Shown here: positions 1-10,401 of the stretch, piece by piece
Layout: each line of letters starts with the position of its first letter
How positions within the stretch are numbered: the stretch's first letter is position 1
Source of the DNA: Sphaerosporella brunnea
Lineage: Eukaryota > Ascomycota > Pezizomycetes > Pezizales > Pyronemataceae
Direction: 5' to 3'
Assembly (NCBI GenBank): GCA_008704415.1
Contig: VXIS01000165.1
Span: 1 to 64,000, forward strand
Length of the DNA: 64,000 nt
Notes under the pieces: generated by a model
What the model saw: only the letters and a program-made list of their open reading frames with translations
Databases searched by the model: none
Told to the model about the DNA's origin: nothing
Position numbers and translations under genes: made by a program

Positions 1-500
1 CGAGAGACAACTCAGCTTTCAGTGCTATCATAGTATGTAAAGCTCACGAGTTTTCAGACTCTCACTTCTCACCGAACAGAAGTGCGAACGACGTCCGTTT
101 ACTAAAGAAGAGTGCTGCCTCGGTCAACTCATACAGGCCGTAAAAGTCCATGCATCCCATACTCGTAACAATCCATCCCCATACTTATGGCGTCCTCCCT
201 CATAAACAGTGATACGAAGAGGCGATAAAACCTGTCACCAAGACATCTCCCAACAAAGTTCTCATGGCTTGGACTGCTCAAACTGTGCATCTTGCCGTCC
301 GTTGCCTTCCCTCCCGAAAGAACCGATTGCTCCGAAACTCCACAGTCGTTTTTTGACGAGGACTGAAATCCGGGACCCGGATTCTTCTACATAGTCACCT
401 CCGGTCAGTAACCTGAATATCTTCACCATAGAATTGTCAAGAATAAGTGCTGCATACACGAATGGGCTATCTGCGAGAGGATGGAGCTGGCCGCCATCCT
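1..500. other. Arm end, 3' flank of CBM52-like gene
   Basis: Downstream of the CBM52-like gene, which reads leftward. I see no gene of its own; ORFs here are shadows of readthrough past its stop. The mirror is 24062-24560. Confidence 0.6.
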
Positions 501-1286
501 TCAAATGAACTGCACGCTTCAGAAAGGGGCGTTAGCCGGTGGTCCTGGAAGCAAAAGGTGGGAGGCTTTACCGGTACAAAACTGTTTCTCTGCACAATGC
601 GGGCATTGGGGCTGTCCTCATTCTCACAATAATACGCCTTGGGGTGGTAGCAACCGTTACCACATCCAAGGTACCTCACTCCATCGTGGACAGGGCACAA
701 TATGGAGACACCTGTGGCTTCGTTGTGGTGGCAGTAACGCTGGACAGCAAGTTAGTCATCGTATCCAATCCCAAAAGCGAGCAAAGGCACTGACAGTGTG
801 GGGATCGAAAGCTTGACCACGGCACAGTGGAAGACTTCGTGCTGCAAGTGTCACGTAAGGAGTCGGTGTAGTCACTCCTGGGATTGGAAGGCCACCTCTG
901 AATCCACTTTGGCCGCTCAATGGTCCCTTATGTCCTACGCGGAACTCCAAAAACTCGTTGTAGTATTTCATGGAGTCCTTCAGCTCCTCCTTAGTCCCGT
1001 CATCGAGCCCTTCGACTGTGGTTGGGGCAGGGGCACGTCTGTCGAATATAGCGGGTGGCAGCACTGTGGTTGTGGTAGCTCGACGATCCACCAAGCTGAC
1101 AGTAGTCGAACTAGACCTGTGGAAGTGCAACGATGTGAGCGGTGTGAGGGCAGCCGGTAGACAAGTTTCAGGAGCTGTAGTAACAGCTGGAGCCTGGCGA
1201 ATGTCGATTACAGCAGAGTAGGAGCCAGTTGAGAAAAGGAAAACGGAAAGAATACAGAGGGACTTCAAGACAGGGAAGCGGGCCAT
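501..1286 (-). CDS. Small secreted protein with CBM52-like module (left copy)
   Basis: Reads as exons 795-1286, 572-739 and 501-509, giving 222 aa. Both introns have GT..AG ends and a CTAAC branch site; if the second were retained the C terminus would instead run to 467. The ATG at 1286 opens a signal peptide (MARFPVLKSLCILSVFLF). A Thr/Ser/Pro-rich linker with several dibasic Arg-Arg sites follows. Splicing intron 1 joins two half motifs, C-x-G-x-AFDPH and TRYC, and is followed by LCPVHDGVRYLGCGNGCY and a final C. This double Cys/Tyr pattern matches the fungal carbohydrate-binding module PF10645 (CBM52-like), known from beta-glucan-associated wall proteins. I infer a secreted wall-binding protein. 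There is no catalytic domain. The Arg-Arg sites could be Kex2 sites. Confidence 0.7.
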
Positions 1287-1826
1287 TGCGGGAATGTTTG
1301 CGGTTGTGGACGAGCAAAAGAAAAGAGCCAGTTGAGTTGAGAGGTGGAAGTGAAGTGGAGGAAGAGAAGATGAAGAGTGAAGGAAAGTAGGGGCGGAGGA
1401 GTGCGGTTGACAAGCAATCGCACTCGCTGACGCTGCTACGGCTGCGTCCTGTGGCCCCAGGATTTGGATTTTCGTTTGCACTGAAAGGTCGTCCTGTTTT
1501 GGCTGCTGCGTATGGGCTACCAGACTGCAGCAGGAAATTGGGGCCTGTATCTGCCCATGAGCGGAATATTGAATGCCATTGACTTTCTTTTGCTATTTTT
1601 CTTTGCGGCGAGAGTCCTCCACTTTCAGGCTGAGTTACCGTCCGTAGGCGGCCTCAAGCTCATGCGTCACCAAATGTCACCACAGATTACTGAGGCTATC
1701 AGAGCGCTCGGAAAATACATGCCCGCCATGCAATACATTCACAGACTATTAATCCATTAGGTACCCGATTCCCAGTCCGTAATGCAAATTCCCAAGTCCC
1801 AAACCCAAAACACCCACGACTATCCT
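1287..1826. other. Intergenic
   Basis: About 540 bp between the CBM52-like gene and the 3' end of the Hsp20 gene. It holds the leader of the CBM52-like gene, which is pyrimidine-rich on the coding strand. No further gene seen. Confidence 0.6.
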
Positions 1827-2330
1827 TTACTCGACTTCAATCTTTTTCTTCTCGGCTACCTTCTTCGGAACAATCAGCTCCAAAACACCGTCCTGCAGCG
1901 AAGCCTTCGCATTATCCGTATCTACTGTCTGCGGGAACCTGAAGATTCTCCTGAAAGGGCCATAGGCCCTCTCACTAACCCAGCACTTGGGCTTCTTAGC
2001 CTTCTTCTTCCTCGGCTGGATCTCCTCCGTCTGTGCCTGCCGCTCAGGCTTGTCTTCTTCAACCTGCTGCTCGGGAGGCTGCGGCTCAACGAGGATGGTA
2101 GGCTTATCGATTTTGCCCGCAATCACGACCGTCTGGTTGTCTGTGAACTCGATTTCGAGCGACTTCTTATCTTTGAGCCCCGGCAGCTCGCCTTCGAGGA
2201 CATAGGCATTCGGTGTCTCGTAGACGTCGAATTTTGGCTGGAAGGGCTGGCCAGAGGTATTCTCAGGCTCAGCTTGGACCAAAGCGCGGAAGAGGGGGTC
2301 GTTGAAAGTGCTCAAGAGAGACGATGCCAT
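1827..2330 (-). CDS. Small heat-shock protein, Hsp20/Hsp30 type (left copy)
   Basis: Intronless, 167 aa. An alpha-crystallin domain spans roughly residues 28-160: the start strands (FDVYETPNAYVLEGELPGL) and the closing DGVLELIVPKK are clear. Between them lies a charged insert of about 40 residues (residues ~80-115, rich in E/Q/K with an RKKKAKKPK run), as in Hsp30-type proteins of filamentous fungi. Family role: ATP-independent holdase that binds unfolding proteins in cytosol. Two heat-shock elements and a TATA-like box lie upstream, so heat induction is expected. The start is the only ATG giving the usual short N-terminal arm. Identical to 22232-22735. Confidence 0.93.
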   Translation of the reverse strand: MASSLLSTFNDPLFRALVQAEPENTSGQPFQPKFDVYETPNAYVLEGELPGLKDKKSLEIEFTDNQTVVIAGKIDKPTILVEPQPPEQQVEEDKPERQAQTEEIQPRKKKAKKPKCWVSERAYGPFRRIFRFPQTVDTDNAKASLQDGVLELIVPKKVAEKKKIEVE

Positions 2331-2432
2331 TGTTTGCGTAAGATCGAGGGACTGTTCGTTCGAGTGTTGTAGCTCCGAGTTTACTTCGTTTGTTACTGAG
2401 TCTGCAACAGTGGATGGAGGAAGATTGAGGGG

Positions 2433-2440
2433 TATTTATG
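2433..2440 (-). promoter_or_regulatory. TATA-like box of Hsp20
   Basis: CATAAATA on the coding strand, about 100 bp upstream of the Hsp20 ATG, between the heat-shock elements and the start. Confidence 0.45.
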
Positions 2441-2540
2441 CAAATGGAAACACGCAGATGAAAGTGGGCGATTTCGATGCGATGACGACAATGTCGTCTG
2501 TTCCCAAGCGCTAGATGACGCCCGAGTGAGCGTGGGTGTG

Positions 2541-2582
2541 CGAGAAGCTTCTGGAGAGGGTTAGGGCTTTCCGGAAGATTCC
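2541..2582 (-). promoter_or_regulatory. Heat-shock elements of Hsp20
   Basis: Two matches to the nGAAn inverted-unit HSE: GGAATCTTCCGGAAA (three alternating units, 2568-2582) and AGAAGCTTCT (within 2542-2554). They lie 210-255 bp upstream of the Hsp20 start. HSF1-type factors bind such arrays. Confidence 0.7.
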
Positions 2583-3909
2583 AGATGCGCAAGCGGCTCG
2601 GTTGCTCGAGTGATCGCCCATCATGTGAAGACAGACGGCAAGCTTGAGATCCCAAAGATGCGATGGATGAGCCATCTCACGACAGGCCGATTAGAAACAA
2701 TTCACGATGTTCGGTGCGGCTCTGGAAAAACACGTCCACAGGCCGGACTTCAAACAGAACCTCGGCAGCCAACCGACCTGACTCCGAGTTGTGCTCGGAT
2801 CCGGAGCATCAATCCGCGCCAGCAACTCCAGGAGCAGACTCGAGCTTTGTGTTGGGGAAGGTAAAGTCACTCAATTTGAATGTGTGCAAACTGTCCTGTA
2901 GGCGCCGAAACGAGCTCCCTAACTTGAGTCTACGGTCATAGATCATTGAAAGCACGGCTTCCGGTCTGCTCAGCCCTCGTTAAGCAATGTGACCACATTG
3001 GAATCCTTCACTGTAGTTTTTTTTTTTTTTTTTTTTTTTTCCTTTTCAATCTTGAACGTTGCTCGCAAGACGCGGGCAGAGACGCTCAAACTTTACCGCC
3101 AACCGCGCGCGTTGGGCCGACTTTGCAACCTCCGGCCCACTGCCTTTGAAACGACACTTCGTGATCATCTCGTAGCACTCCAACCTCCAACTTCAACGCA
3201 CCTGAAGGAACCATCCTGCGGCTGGAGTGATACAGAAATGTGAGGTTCAATTCTGAACTACCTATCACCATGATGGGGCAATTGAGCCTTCGGTCGGCCC
3301 CGTTATCCCTGCTTCATCGAAGCTCTAGGCTCACTCGGCCATTTCCAGAGAAACCTACTGTCAGTCTGGATGCCTACCCTACAGCAAGCACCATGGAACT
3401 GCTTCTCGGAAGGGGGTCGCTCACTATGTTCCAACGGCCATCACTCGAATGAGCTTCTCGAAGAACTCAAGTGGTCGAGAAAAAAGCGCCGGCCACAAAT
3501 TTTGCCTCATCTACAGATTCCAGCAGCGGCCCCGGCCGGACGCACCTGCTGTACTTGACAAAAACGCCGATACTAGATTCACGTTCACTGCAACCGCCGA
3601 TCCCCGGGCTATCGCAAGAAGGCATCTTCCCCACAGGCACCAGGCACGAGATATAGATATGCGATTCTAACCAAGAATTAGAAGGCAAGAGGCAAAATTG
3701 GGGATTCTGCGTTTGGTCAATGGAAAGAGAGCCCAGGCCAATTCTCGGGTGCCATCGAAGCTTTCTGGCATTGCATCTTGAGCTTCCGAATTGGCGTAAT
3801 ATGGCCATCATTCAATACAGTTTTTACACGGTCCACAGCGTCCGATATATAAAGAACCTTTCCCTGCTACGTCAATTTCTTGACAGAAGTCCGTCTAGAA
3901 CCGTCCACC
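2583..3909. other. Intergenic, no gene seen
   Basis: About 1.3 kb between the Hsp20 promoter and the sedolisin start. It contains a run of about 24 T near 3018-3041. The sedolisin leader has a TATATAAAG box at 3845-3853. The ORFs here are short, overlap on both strands and resemble nothing I know. Confidence 0.6.
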
Positions 3910-5836
3910 ATGCGGATTCCTCTCCTCCTCTCGTTGCTCCCCGCGTTTGTGCTCGCATTGACTCCGGCGGATTACTCTGCCTACACTCTCTTTGAGTCGC
4001 ATCCGGCCCCGGAGGGATGGCGCCAGCTCTCGACGGCTCCGTCGCCGTCAACGCCGATCACTCTTCGCTTCCACCTCACTACATCCTACTCGGACCTTGA
4101 GAGGGAACTCCTAACGGTCTCGGACCCAACGCACCCGCGGTACGGTGACTATCGCTCTCGCGAGTCGCTTGCGGTGCTCACAGCTCCGGCGAACAACGCT
4201 GTGGAGACTGTTCTAGAGTGGCTTCAGTCCACAACACCCGATGTCACCGTGGATGGGGATGTCATCAAAGTGCGGTTGACGATTGCAGAAGCCGAGCACC
4301 TGTTGCGGACCAAATATGCGACGTTCCAGAACGACGATGATGGGCGTACGCTTGTGCGAACGCTCAGCTACTCCGTTCCCGAGGTCGTGAAGCCGTATTT
4401 GGCCACCGTCCAGCCGACCAACATGTTCACTCTACGGAAGTTGAATAGCCACATCGTGCCACTCCATGTTACTGATGCGGAAAATGAACGGCTCGCTCCA
4501 TTCTCGGCCAAGGCTGAGGCTGACTTTTCTATCGCCTCTGCGCCATCCTGCAATGCTACCGTTACGTTGGAATGCCTGGCGGCTTTGTACGGATTTGCAG
4601 ACTACGATGCCACTGGAAAGGCGGACGTCGGTGTCAGCGGTTTTCTGGAGCAGTATGCACAGTACGACGATTTGCAGATCTTCTTGCAGAAATATAGGCC
4701 TGAGGCTGTCGGTACAAACTTCACTGTTGTGAGCGTCAACGGTGGCCAGAACCTCCAGAATGTTAACGGCACCGACAACATCAGCGAGGCGAACCTAGAT
4801 ATTCAGTATGCTGTAGGAATCAGCTATCCCGCGAAAAACACATACTACACAACTGCTGGACGGCCTCCGTTCATTCCAGATCTGGTGAGTTTGATTTTTT
4901 AAGCTGGATAATTGATGATTGGGGGGGGGGGGGCTAACATTGGCGTTAGGATGTCACCATAAACGACTCCGAGCCGTACCTTGAGTACCTCGAGTACTTG
5001 TTGAAGCAAGACAAGCTTCCCACGGTGATCAGCACCAGCTACGGCGAGAGCGAGCAGACGGTGCCACTTTCATACCGCCACACTGTATGTGACTTACTTG
5101 GCCGTTTGGGAGCTCGTGGGGTCTCTGTGATTTTCTCCGCCGGAGATTCTGGCCCTGGCTGGTCGTGCCGCTCCAACGACGGCAAGAACACGCCCAAGTT
5201 TTTGCCCCAGTTCCCTGCAGCATGTCCTTGGGTGACCTCAGTCGGCGGCACTCACCACGTCGACCCCGAAGAGGCCATCTACTTCAGCTCTGGTGGATTC
5301 TCCGAGACCTGGGAGGTGCCTGACTACCAGCGGAAGGCTGTGAAGACGTTTTTCGAATCCCACCCGGAGGCCTGGCAGCCGTTTACAAAGTACTTTAACA
5401 GGTGCGGCCGTGGCTTCCCCGATGTCGCGGGACAGGCCAACAATTACGAGGTGATACTGCATGGCGCGAAACAGCTGATCGGCGGCACATCCGCCTCTGC
5501 GCCGATGTTTTCGGGTATCATTGCGCTGGTCAACGACTACCGCTTGAAAATGGGCAAGAAGCCGCTCGGCTTCTTGAACCCTCTCCTCTACAACCGCCCC
5601 GACGCGTTTACGGACATCGTCAACGGCCGCAGTTCCGGCTGCGACGGAACAACGTGGGGAAAACCAATCGCCGGAAACCCGGCGATTATTCCGGGGGCGG
5701 GATGGAACGCGACCACCGGATGGGTAAGTGCCGATATCGATAAGACCGGGGGCTTAGAGTGCGTTCGCTGACGATGCAACAGGATCCATCGACTGGCCTG
5801 GGAACGCCCAAGTTTGAGGTTCTCAAGAACATTTAG
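3910..5836 (+). CDS. Secreted sedolisin (S53 serine-carboxyl peptidase, TPP-like; left copy)
   Basis: Exons 3910-4884, 4950-5723 and 5783-5836 give 600 aa. The ATG at 3910 begins a clear signal peptide (MRIPLLLSLLPAFVLA). A Pro-kumamolisin prodomain follows (residues ~30-190, with HPRYGDY), then the S53 domain. Catalytic residues visible: E293 and D297 in SEANLDIQY, oxyanion D391 in FSAGDSGPG, nucleophile S506 in GGTSASAP. The Ca-binding end is FTDIVNG plus GWDPSTGLGTP, restored only by splicing intron 2. Family role: acid-active extracellular peptidase releasing tripeptides from protein N termini, used in nutrient gain. Intron 1 holds a 12-13-G run beside its branch site. The right-arm copy is broken in its 3' half. 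Confidence 0.95.
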
Positions 5837-6665
5837 AGGGAAACACACGTTGAGAGGGCGGTGGATGTGGATTATCATTTATCTTTCTTTGGTGGTCATG
5901 TATGCTTGCATTTCTGCGCCGATGTACCGCAGGCCTCCCAATGCGATTTCACCGGGTCGTGTGCCTTCTCCTTGTCCTATCAGACGAAAAGCCGACAGTG
6001 GGCCTGGGATTTCCCGTTTCTGGTGGAGCACTAGACCGAGCGACCGCGTCATCTTGCCGCATCTCGCGATCTTGCTTGCTTGTGCAGGCATGCGCGTGCG
6101 GATGCCAGGCATGCATGCGCCTGCCGAGGGCTCCGGCCATCTCGACGCGGCCAAACAAATTGCAGCGCCCAACTGTTTTCCAACCGCAACGCGGGGCACT
6201 GCTGCGCGATGATGGCAGCGGCGCGATGAGGGTGGCACTATGAGATGTTTGTACTGCGGATTCACACCAGTGCTTCCAGCACGCGCAAATCGGTGGAAAG
6301 CAGATGGACAGCATACAAAGCAAAGCAGCAGGGGTGAGCACAGACGACGACGCTCAGACTAGACAAACAGACTGAATGGCTGACCGATCAGATGCTCCTT
6401 GCAAGATCCCCCCCCCCCCCCCGTTTGTTAAGTGGAGTTCCTATACTACACTATACTATACTGTGAGCCTGAGCTGGCAGTGGCAGAACACCAGCCCCCT
6501 CCCGAAAATTGATCAACCTTCGCTGCGATCTGCTGCTGCTGCTACGGCTGCTTCTCTCCATCTCACGACCTCCCACGCTTTTCTTTTTTCTTGCGTTGAT
6601 TGTTGTTGGGCTTGACTTTTCTTCTGTTGTTGACGACGACCTCGCAGTGCTCGCACTTAATCGTA
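5837..6665. other. Intergenic, no gene seen
   Basis: About 830 bp between the sedolisin stop and the GPI-type protein. It has a run of 14 C near 6408-6421. The many ORFs on both strands overlap one another and look random. Confidence 0.55.
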
Positions 6666-7328
6666 ATGCAGCCTCCCGCACTCGCCCTGCTGATGCTCCT
6701 GCTGGGACTCACATCTGCGTCCCCCGTCTCGAGACCACAGACAGACTTCTCAACGTCAATACCACAATCCCCCGCCACGCCTCCACCACCACCACCACCA
6801 ACCAAAACGACCCCCCTCGCATCATCCTCCTACTTCCCCGCTCCCTCCCTCTCCGACCCGGAACTAAAGCCCCGCGTCGCGGCCGCACTCCCCGAGCCCC
6901 AAGAAACCTGCGCCAACAGCGGCTACGGCAACACGGGCTGCAACAACAGCGGCATCAACAACAGCGGCACGTCGAATTCGGGCATCAACAACTGCGGGAC
7001 GGGGCTCTCGGGCATCGGCGAGGGGGGGTGTGCCAGTGCTGCCGCCGACAGCTTGTACACATCCCTCACCACCACCGTGACGGCTGGCGCTACTGTTGTG
7101 GTTGCGGTCGGTGCCCAGACGACTTTTACCGCGGGGTATACGACCACCTTGGTCGGACCCAGCGCCACGGTTACCGTTTATGGCGCCGACGGCAGGAATC
7201 GCCGCACCGATTGTGCCTATTGGCGCGCTCAGGGGTATACCTGCTCCGGGGCGGGAATGGTCAAGGGCAAGCTGGCGGCGGCGGTCGGTGTTGCTGTCGC
7301 GGTGGGGGCGTGGGGGGTCGTTGCCTGA
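6666..7328 (+). CDS. Putative GPI-anchored protein with Asn-Gly-Ser repeat (left copy)
   Basis: Intronless, 220 aa. The ATG at 6666 starts a signal peptide (MQPPALALLMLLLGLTSA). A Pro/Ser/Thr-rich segment with a seven-Pro run follows. Residues ~80-115 form a five-residue N-x-G ladder (GYGNTG.NNSGINNSG.SNSGINN) bounded by Cys. A Val/Thr-rich part with two further Cys (TDCAYWRAQGYTC) comes next. The C terminus is hydrophobic (KLAAAVGVAVAVGAWGVVA) with small residues before it, fitting a GPI signal. I do not recognise a named family. The N-x-G-x-x ladder recalls the MPTR/Pentapeptide_2 pattern of bacterial repeat proteins, possibly by convergence. Inferred place: cell wall or plasma membrane surface. 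Confidence 0.6.
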   Translation: MQPPALALLMLLLGLTSASPVSRPQTDFSTSIPQSPATPPPPPPPTKTTPLASSSYFPAPSLSDPELKPRVAAALPEPQETCANSGYGNTGCNNSGINNSGTSNSGINNCGTGLSGIGEGGCASAAADSLYTSLTTTVTAGATVVVAVGAQTTFTAGYTTTLVGPSATVTVYGADGRNRRTDCAYWRAQGYTCSGAGMVKGKLAAAVGVAVAVGAWGVVA

Positions 7329-7854
7329 TTGGATTGGATTGGAAGCGAGAGCGGGATTGGGCTTGGGATTGAGAGCGGAATCGGTATAGGATTGGGATTG
7401 GGATTTGGCCGGCTTGTTCTATAGAGCGAAGGTACTGGTGGACGGACGGATTGGGTTCTCATGAGGACATGGATATATGGATATGATGATGTATGATGGC
7501 TTGATGTGTATGATGGACTATGTACCAGATAATGAGCGCAAATGAACTGTCAATGAAGTTACCAATAGGTTCCTTGAATGGTCATGCAAGTTGGCGATAC
7601 GATGTGACGTGTATGGGAGTGAGTGATAGGTTATGACCCGACCAATCTCTACTGACCAGAGTAAATGTTGAAAGTATGGCGAGAGGCTATAAAACTGTGG
7701 TAACAGGAGAAACCGTCGCAATATTAAGCTTTCAGAATGTGTGCGTGCACGAGTCCTTTTCCGCCGGGGGTTCTAGATCTGGACGGCGTGTCACACTGTC
7801 TCACTCGATCAAGGTTTGCCATTCATTTGGGAGATTGATTATATGTTCTGGAGG
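7329..7854. other. Convergent intergenic region
   Basis: About 525 bp between the 3' ends of the GPI-type protein and the DUF2264 gene. It begins with an imperfect GGGATTGGGATT-type tandem repeat (about 7328-7406) and a GGATATGATGATG patch. No gene seen. Confidence 0.55.
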
Positions 7855-9983
7855 CTATTTATTGGCAATCCGCCTTCGCAGCCAGTCTGGAACAACCGGC
7901 TTCGTGTCCCAAGCGTGTCTCCAAGCCTCCCTCCACGCCCCAGCAGCATCCGCAGGCAGCGCAAACACCGCCGTTACGAACCAGACATCATCGCCGGTCT
8001 CCAGATCCGCATACAGCGTTGGCAACACCGTCCTGCTCTCCACCAAGTTTGAATTCGGGTCGACTCTGAGGACGCCACCCGTTCGAGTTGCGTAACCGCC
8101 GGATAACTCTGCAATCCCAACCGCGCCCGCTCTGGACGCGGCGACGGCGAAGGATGCGCCCTCTTCGTAGCCTTCGTGGCCGTTGTACTCTGGCAGATGC
8201 CGTCCATCGCCCGAGGCTTGCCCGTACAGCGCGAACGCCCCTTCCGCCGTCTGCAGCGTGCGTCCGGTCTTTATGCGGTGGGCTCGGAGGTGCCAGTTCG
8301 GATGCGTCTCCGACGGGGGGATGAGGATGTTTTCGATCTCGACGTCGGGCCACGGGTACCACTCGCTGATCAACGCACACGCCGAGTCGTGGGTCTCGAT
8401 CCTGGCGTTTGGCGCCAACCGCCTGGTCTTCCAGGTTTCTCCGCCGTCCGCCGAAAGGCCGACCATGGAGTCGATCGCGTGCTGCGCCAGACCGTAGCTG
8501 CCGGTGGGGACCGAGAACCCGAACGCCGAGGAGTAGGCGAACTTGCCGTATTTGGCTTGCGCGGCTTTGAGCGCGTAGTGGCAGGCCTGGCCTGAGGATA
8601 GCAGGAACGTGTGGCCCCCCATGTGGCTGACGATGTGCCGCGGTGCTGCGAGAGATGCTACGGTGTTTAGCATGCTGGCCGGGTACGCTCGCTCTTCTTC
8701 GGCCCAGAAGGGGTGGGTCTCTGCCACTGCGAGCGGGAAGAAGGCTTTCATGCACCAGTACGGCGAGCCGGGGGAGTTGTAGTTCTCGGTGAAGTACATG
8801 TTGGGGTAGGCATAGCCGATCGTGAGCGTCCCGGCGGAGGTAAAGATTGCCAGCTGCTGCCCCCACCAGCGGAGGTTGCGGAGGAGGAAGCCTTTGATTA
8901 CACCCCAGCTGAAAGGCGCCGGGAAGGCAGCAGGGTCATCGAATGCGAAGACTAGCGCGCTCCAGAAGGCGGCCATGGCGAACCGGTAGGTGGTTGAACG
9001 GCCGAAGGGAATCGCTCTACCTATATTTCCACCGTCAGAAACAAAAGCTTTGGATGCTCGATGCATAAGTACCTTCGGGATCGAAATAGTGAGCATAACT
9101 AAACAAATACTGCCGTGCGCGCTCACGGTACAGCTCACACCGCTCGGGATCATCCTCGGCCGCAAGCTTGGAGTATATCAACTGTGCGGTCTGGATAGCA
9201 AAGGGCCCGGAATAGTAATCCATCTGCAGCGTGTCTGGAGGGCCGTCGTTGGACCATCCATCAGCGTCGTAGAAGGTTTCCAAATGGTCCAAGTCGGCAC
9301 GAGTCCTTTCAGCGCCATGAGGAGCTCCCAGCTTTTTCAGGGCGAGATTGGCAAATACACGGAACCAGAGCCTGCCGGGGGGGGGGGGGTGAGAGTTAGG
9401 ATCCTTCCCTCTTCCGCGCTCCAGATTTTGCTCACCAATTGGTATTTGGCATCTGTCAATAGTGAGCGATTATATCATCCAACACGGCACGACAAAAAAA
9501 AAGCTAACCAACCTCGCGAGTGTTGACACCATTAAACCAAGCCACGGTTCGATTCTTCTCCTCCTCCGTAAAAGTCTTCCAAAAGCCGCTTTCTCCTGGC
9601 CCGGCAAGCGCCATCCAAAACCCCATCGGACACATCTCGACCATGCGCTGGTCACAGTCCCGGACCTCGCCCCAGTACTCTTCACAGCTCGGATCCGTCC
9701 CCGCCTTCAAGCCCTCAACCCAGCGCTCGGCGGCGGCGCCAGCAAACTCTCCGCCGCCACCGCCGCCGGCGAGGAGAGCGGCCAGGCCCCACAGTGGCCG
9801 TGCATAGCCCTCCAGATCGGCGGCTTGCTGATCGTAGTGGGTTGCGGTTTCGCCGAGGCGGATCTGGGCACCGCGCGGAGAGGTGAATGCTGCCAGTGGC
9901 TCAAGGAGGGATTTGAGGGCTTCTTGCAGGTCTGCGCGGGTGCGCAGAGGGTTCGAGGCTAAGGGGTTGTTGTTCGTAGGCAT
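7855..9983 (-). CDS. DUF2264 family protein (left copy, intact)
   Basis: Exons 9513-9983, 9436-9452 (17 nt), 9073-9371 and 7855-9020 join in phase to 650 aa. The ATG at 9983 gives the family start ([13 protein letters not shown]). Other family marks: [31 protein letters not shown] with [15 protein letters not shown] across the micro-exon, [38 protein letters not shown] across intron 3, and a C-terminal beta-rich part. DUF2264 (PF10022) has an (alpha/alpha)6-like fold and is often found near polysaccharide-use genes; its biochemical role is unsettled. No signal peptide, so probably intracellular. It shares a 418-bp promoter region with the divergent Gfo/Idh/MocA gene, which suggests joint control and a sugar-acid or glycoside role (inference). 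Confidence 0.87.
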
Positions 9984-10401
9984 TTCGAAAGAATGCAGGC
10001 CGCCGTCATCCAAATATTGCGTTCTTTGCTGCTAGCTCTACGGAGCTATATATATATATATATATTTCCGCCGTTGTTTCTGCGCATGCTGCGGCGAGAT
10101 TCTGAACAGCCTAAACAAACCTTTGGCATGCCATAACCCTGCGATGATCATAGCTGGCCATTGAGTGACAAATGCGGGGTGTCGGATAAATGAAATGTGT
10201 ACCCTTCCAACGCCGAACGGCAGCAATACTCCGAGCATCGCAGCAAGGATGATGCACCTCGGGCGGCCATCCCGAACTGCCTAATAAACATCGCGGTTGC
10301 TGCTGCGGATATCGATAGCATCACCTCCTTTCCTCACTTCAGACTGCCAGTTTGAAAGCTCGGATCATTGGCTAGCTACAGTACCGCACAATCCCGCAGC
10401 C
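9984..10401. promoter_or_regulatory. Shared divergent promoter region
   Basis: The 418 bp between the DUF2264 and Gfo/Idh/MocA starts. It carries a TATATATATATATATATATA tract (10049-10068) about 70 bp from the DUF2264 start. Both genes must be driven from here, and the layout suggests co-regulation. Mirror: 13732-14149. Confidence 0.6.

Noticed and set aside
501..1286. An N-terminal extension of the CBM52-like protein to 1481
   Set aside because: The extension does not start at ATG and hides the signal peptide that begins at 1286.
2663..3811. Several ORFs of 60-114 codons between Hsp20 and sedolisin
   Set aside because: They overlap on both strands, lack features, and appear in both arms only because the arms are copies.
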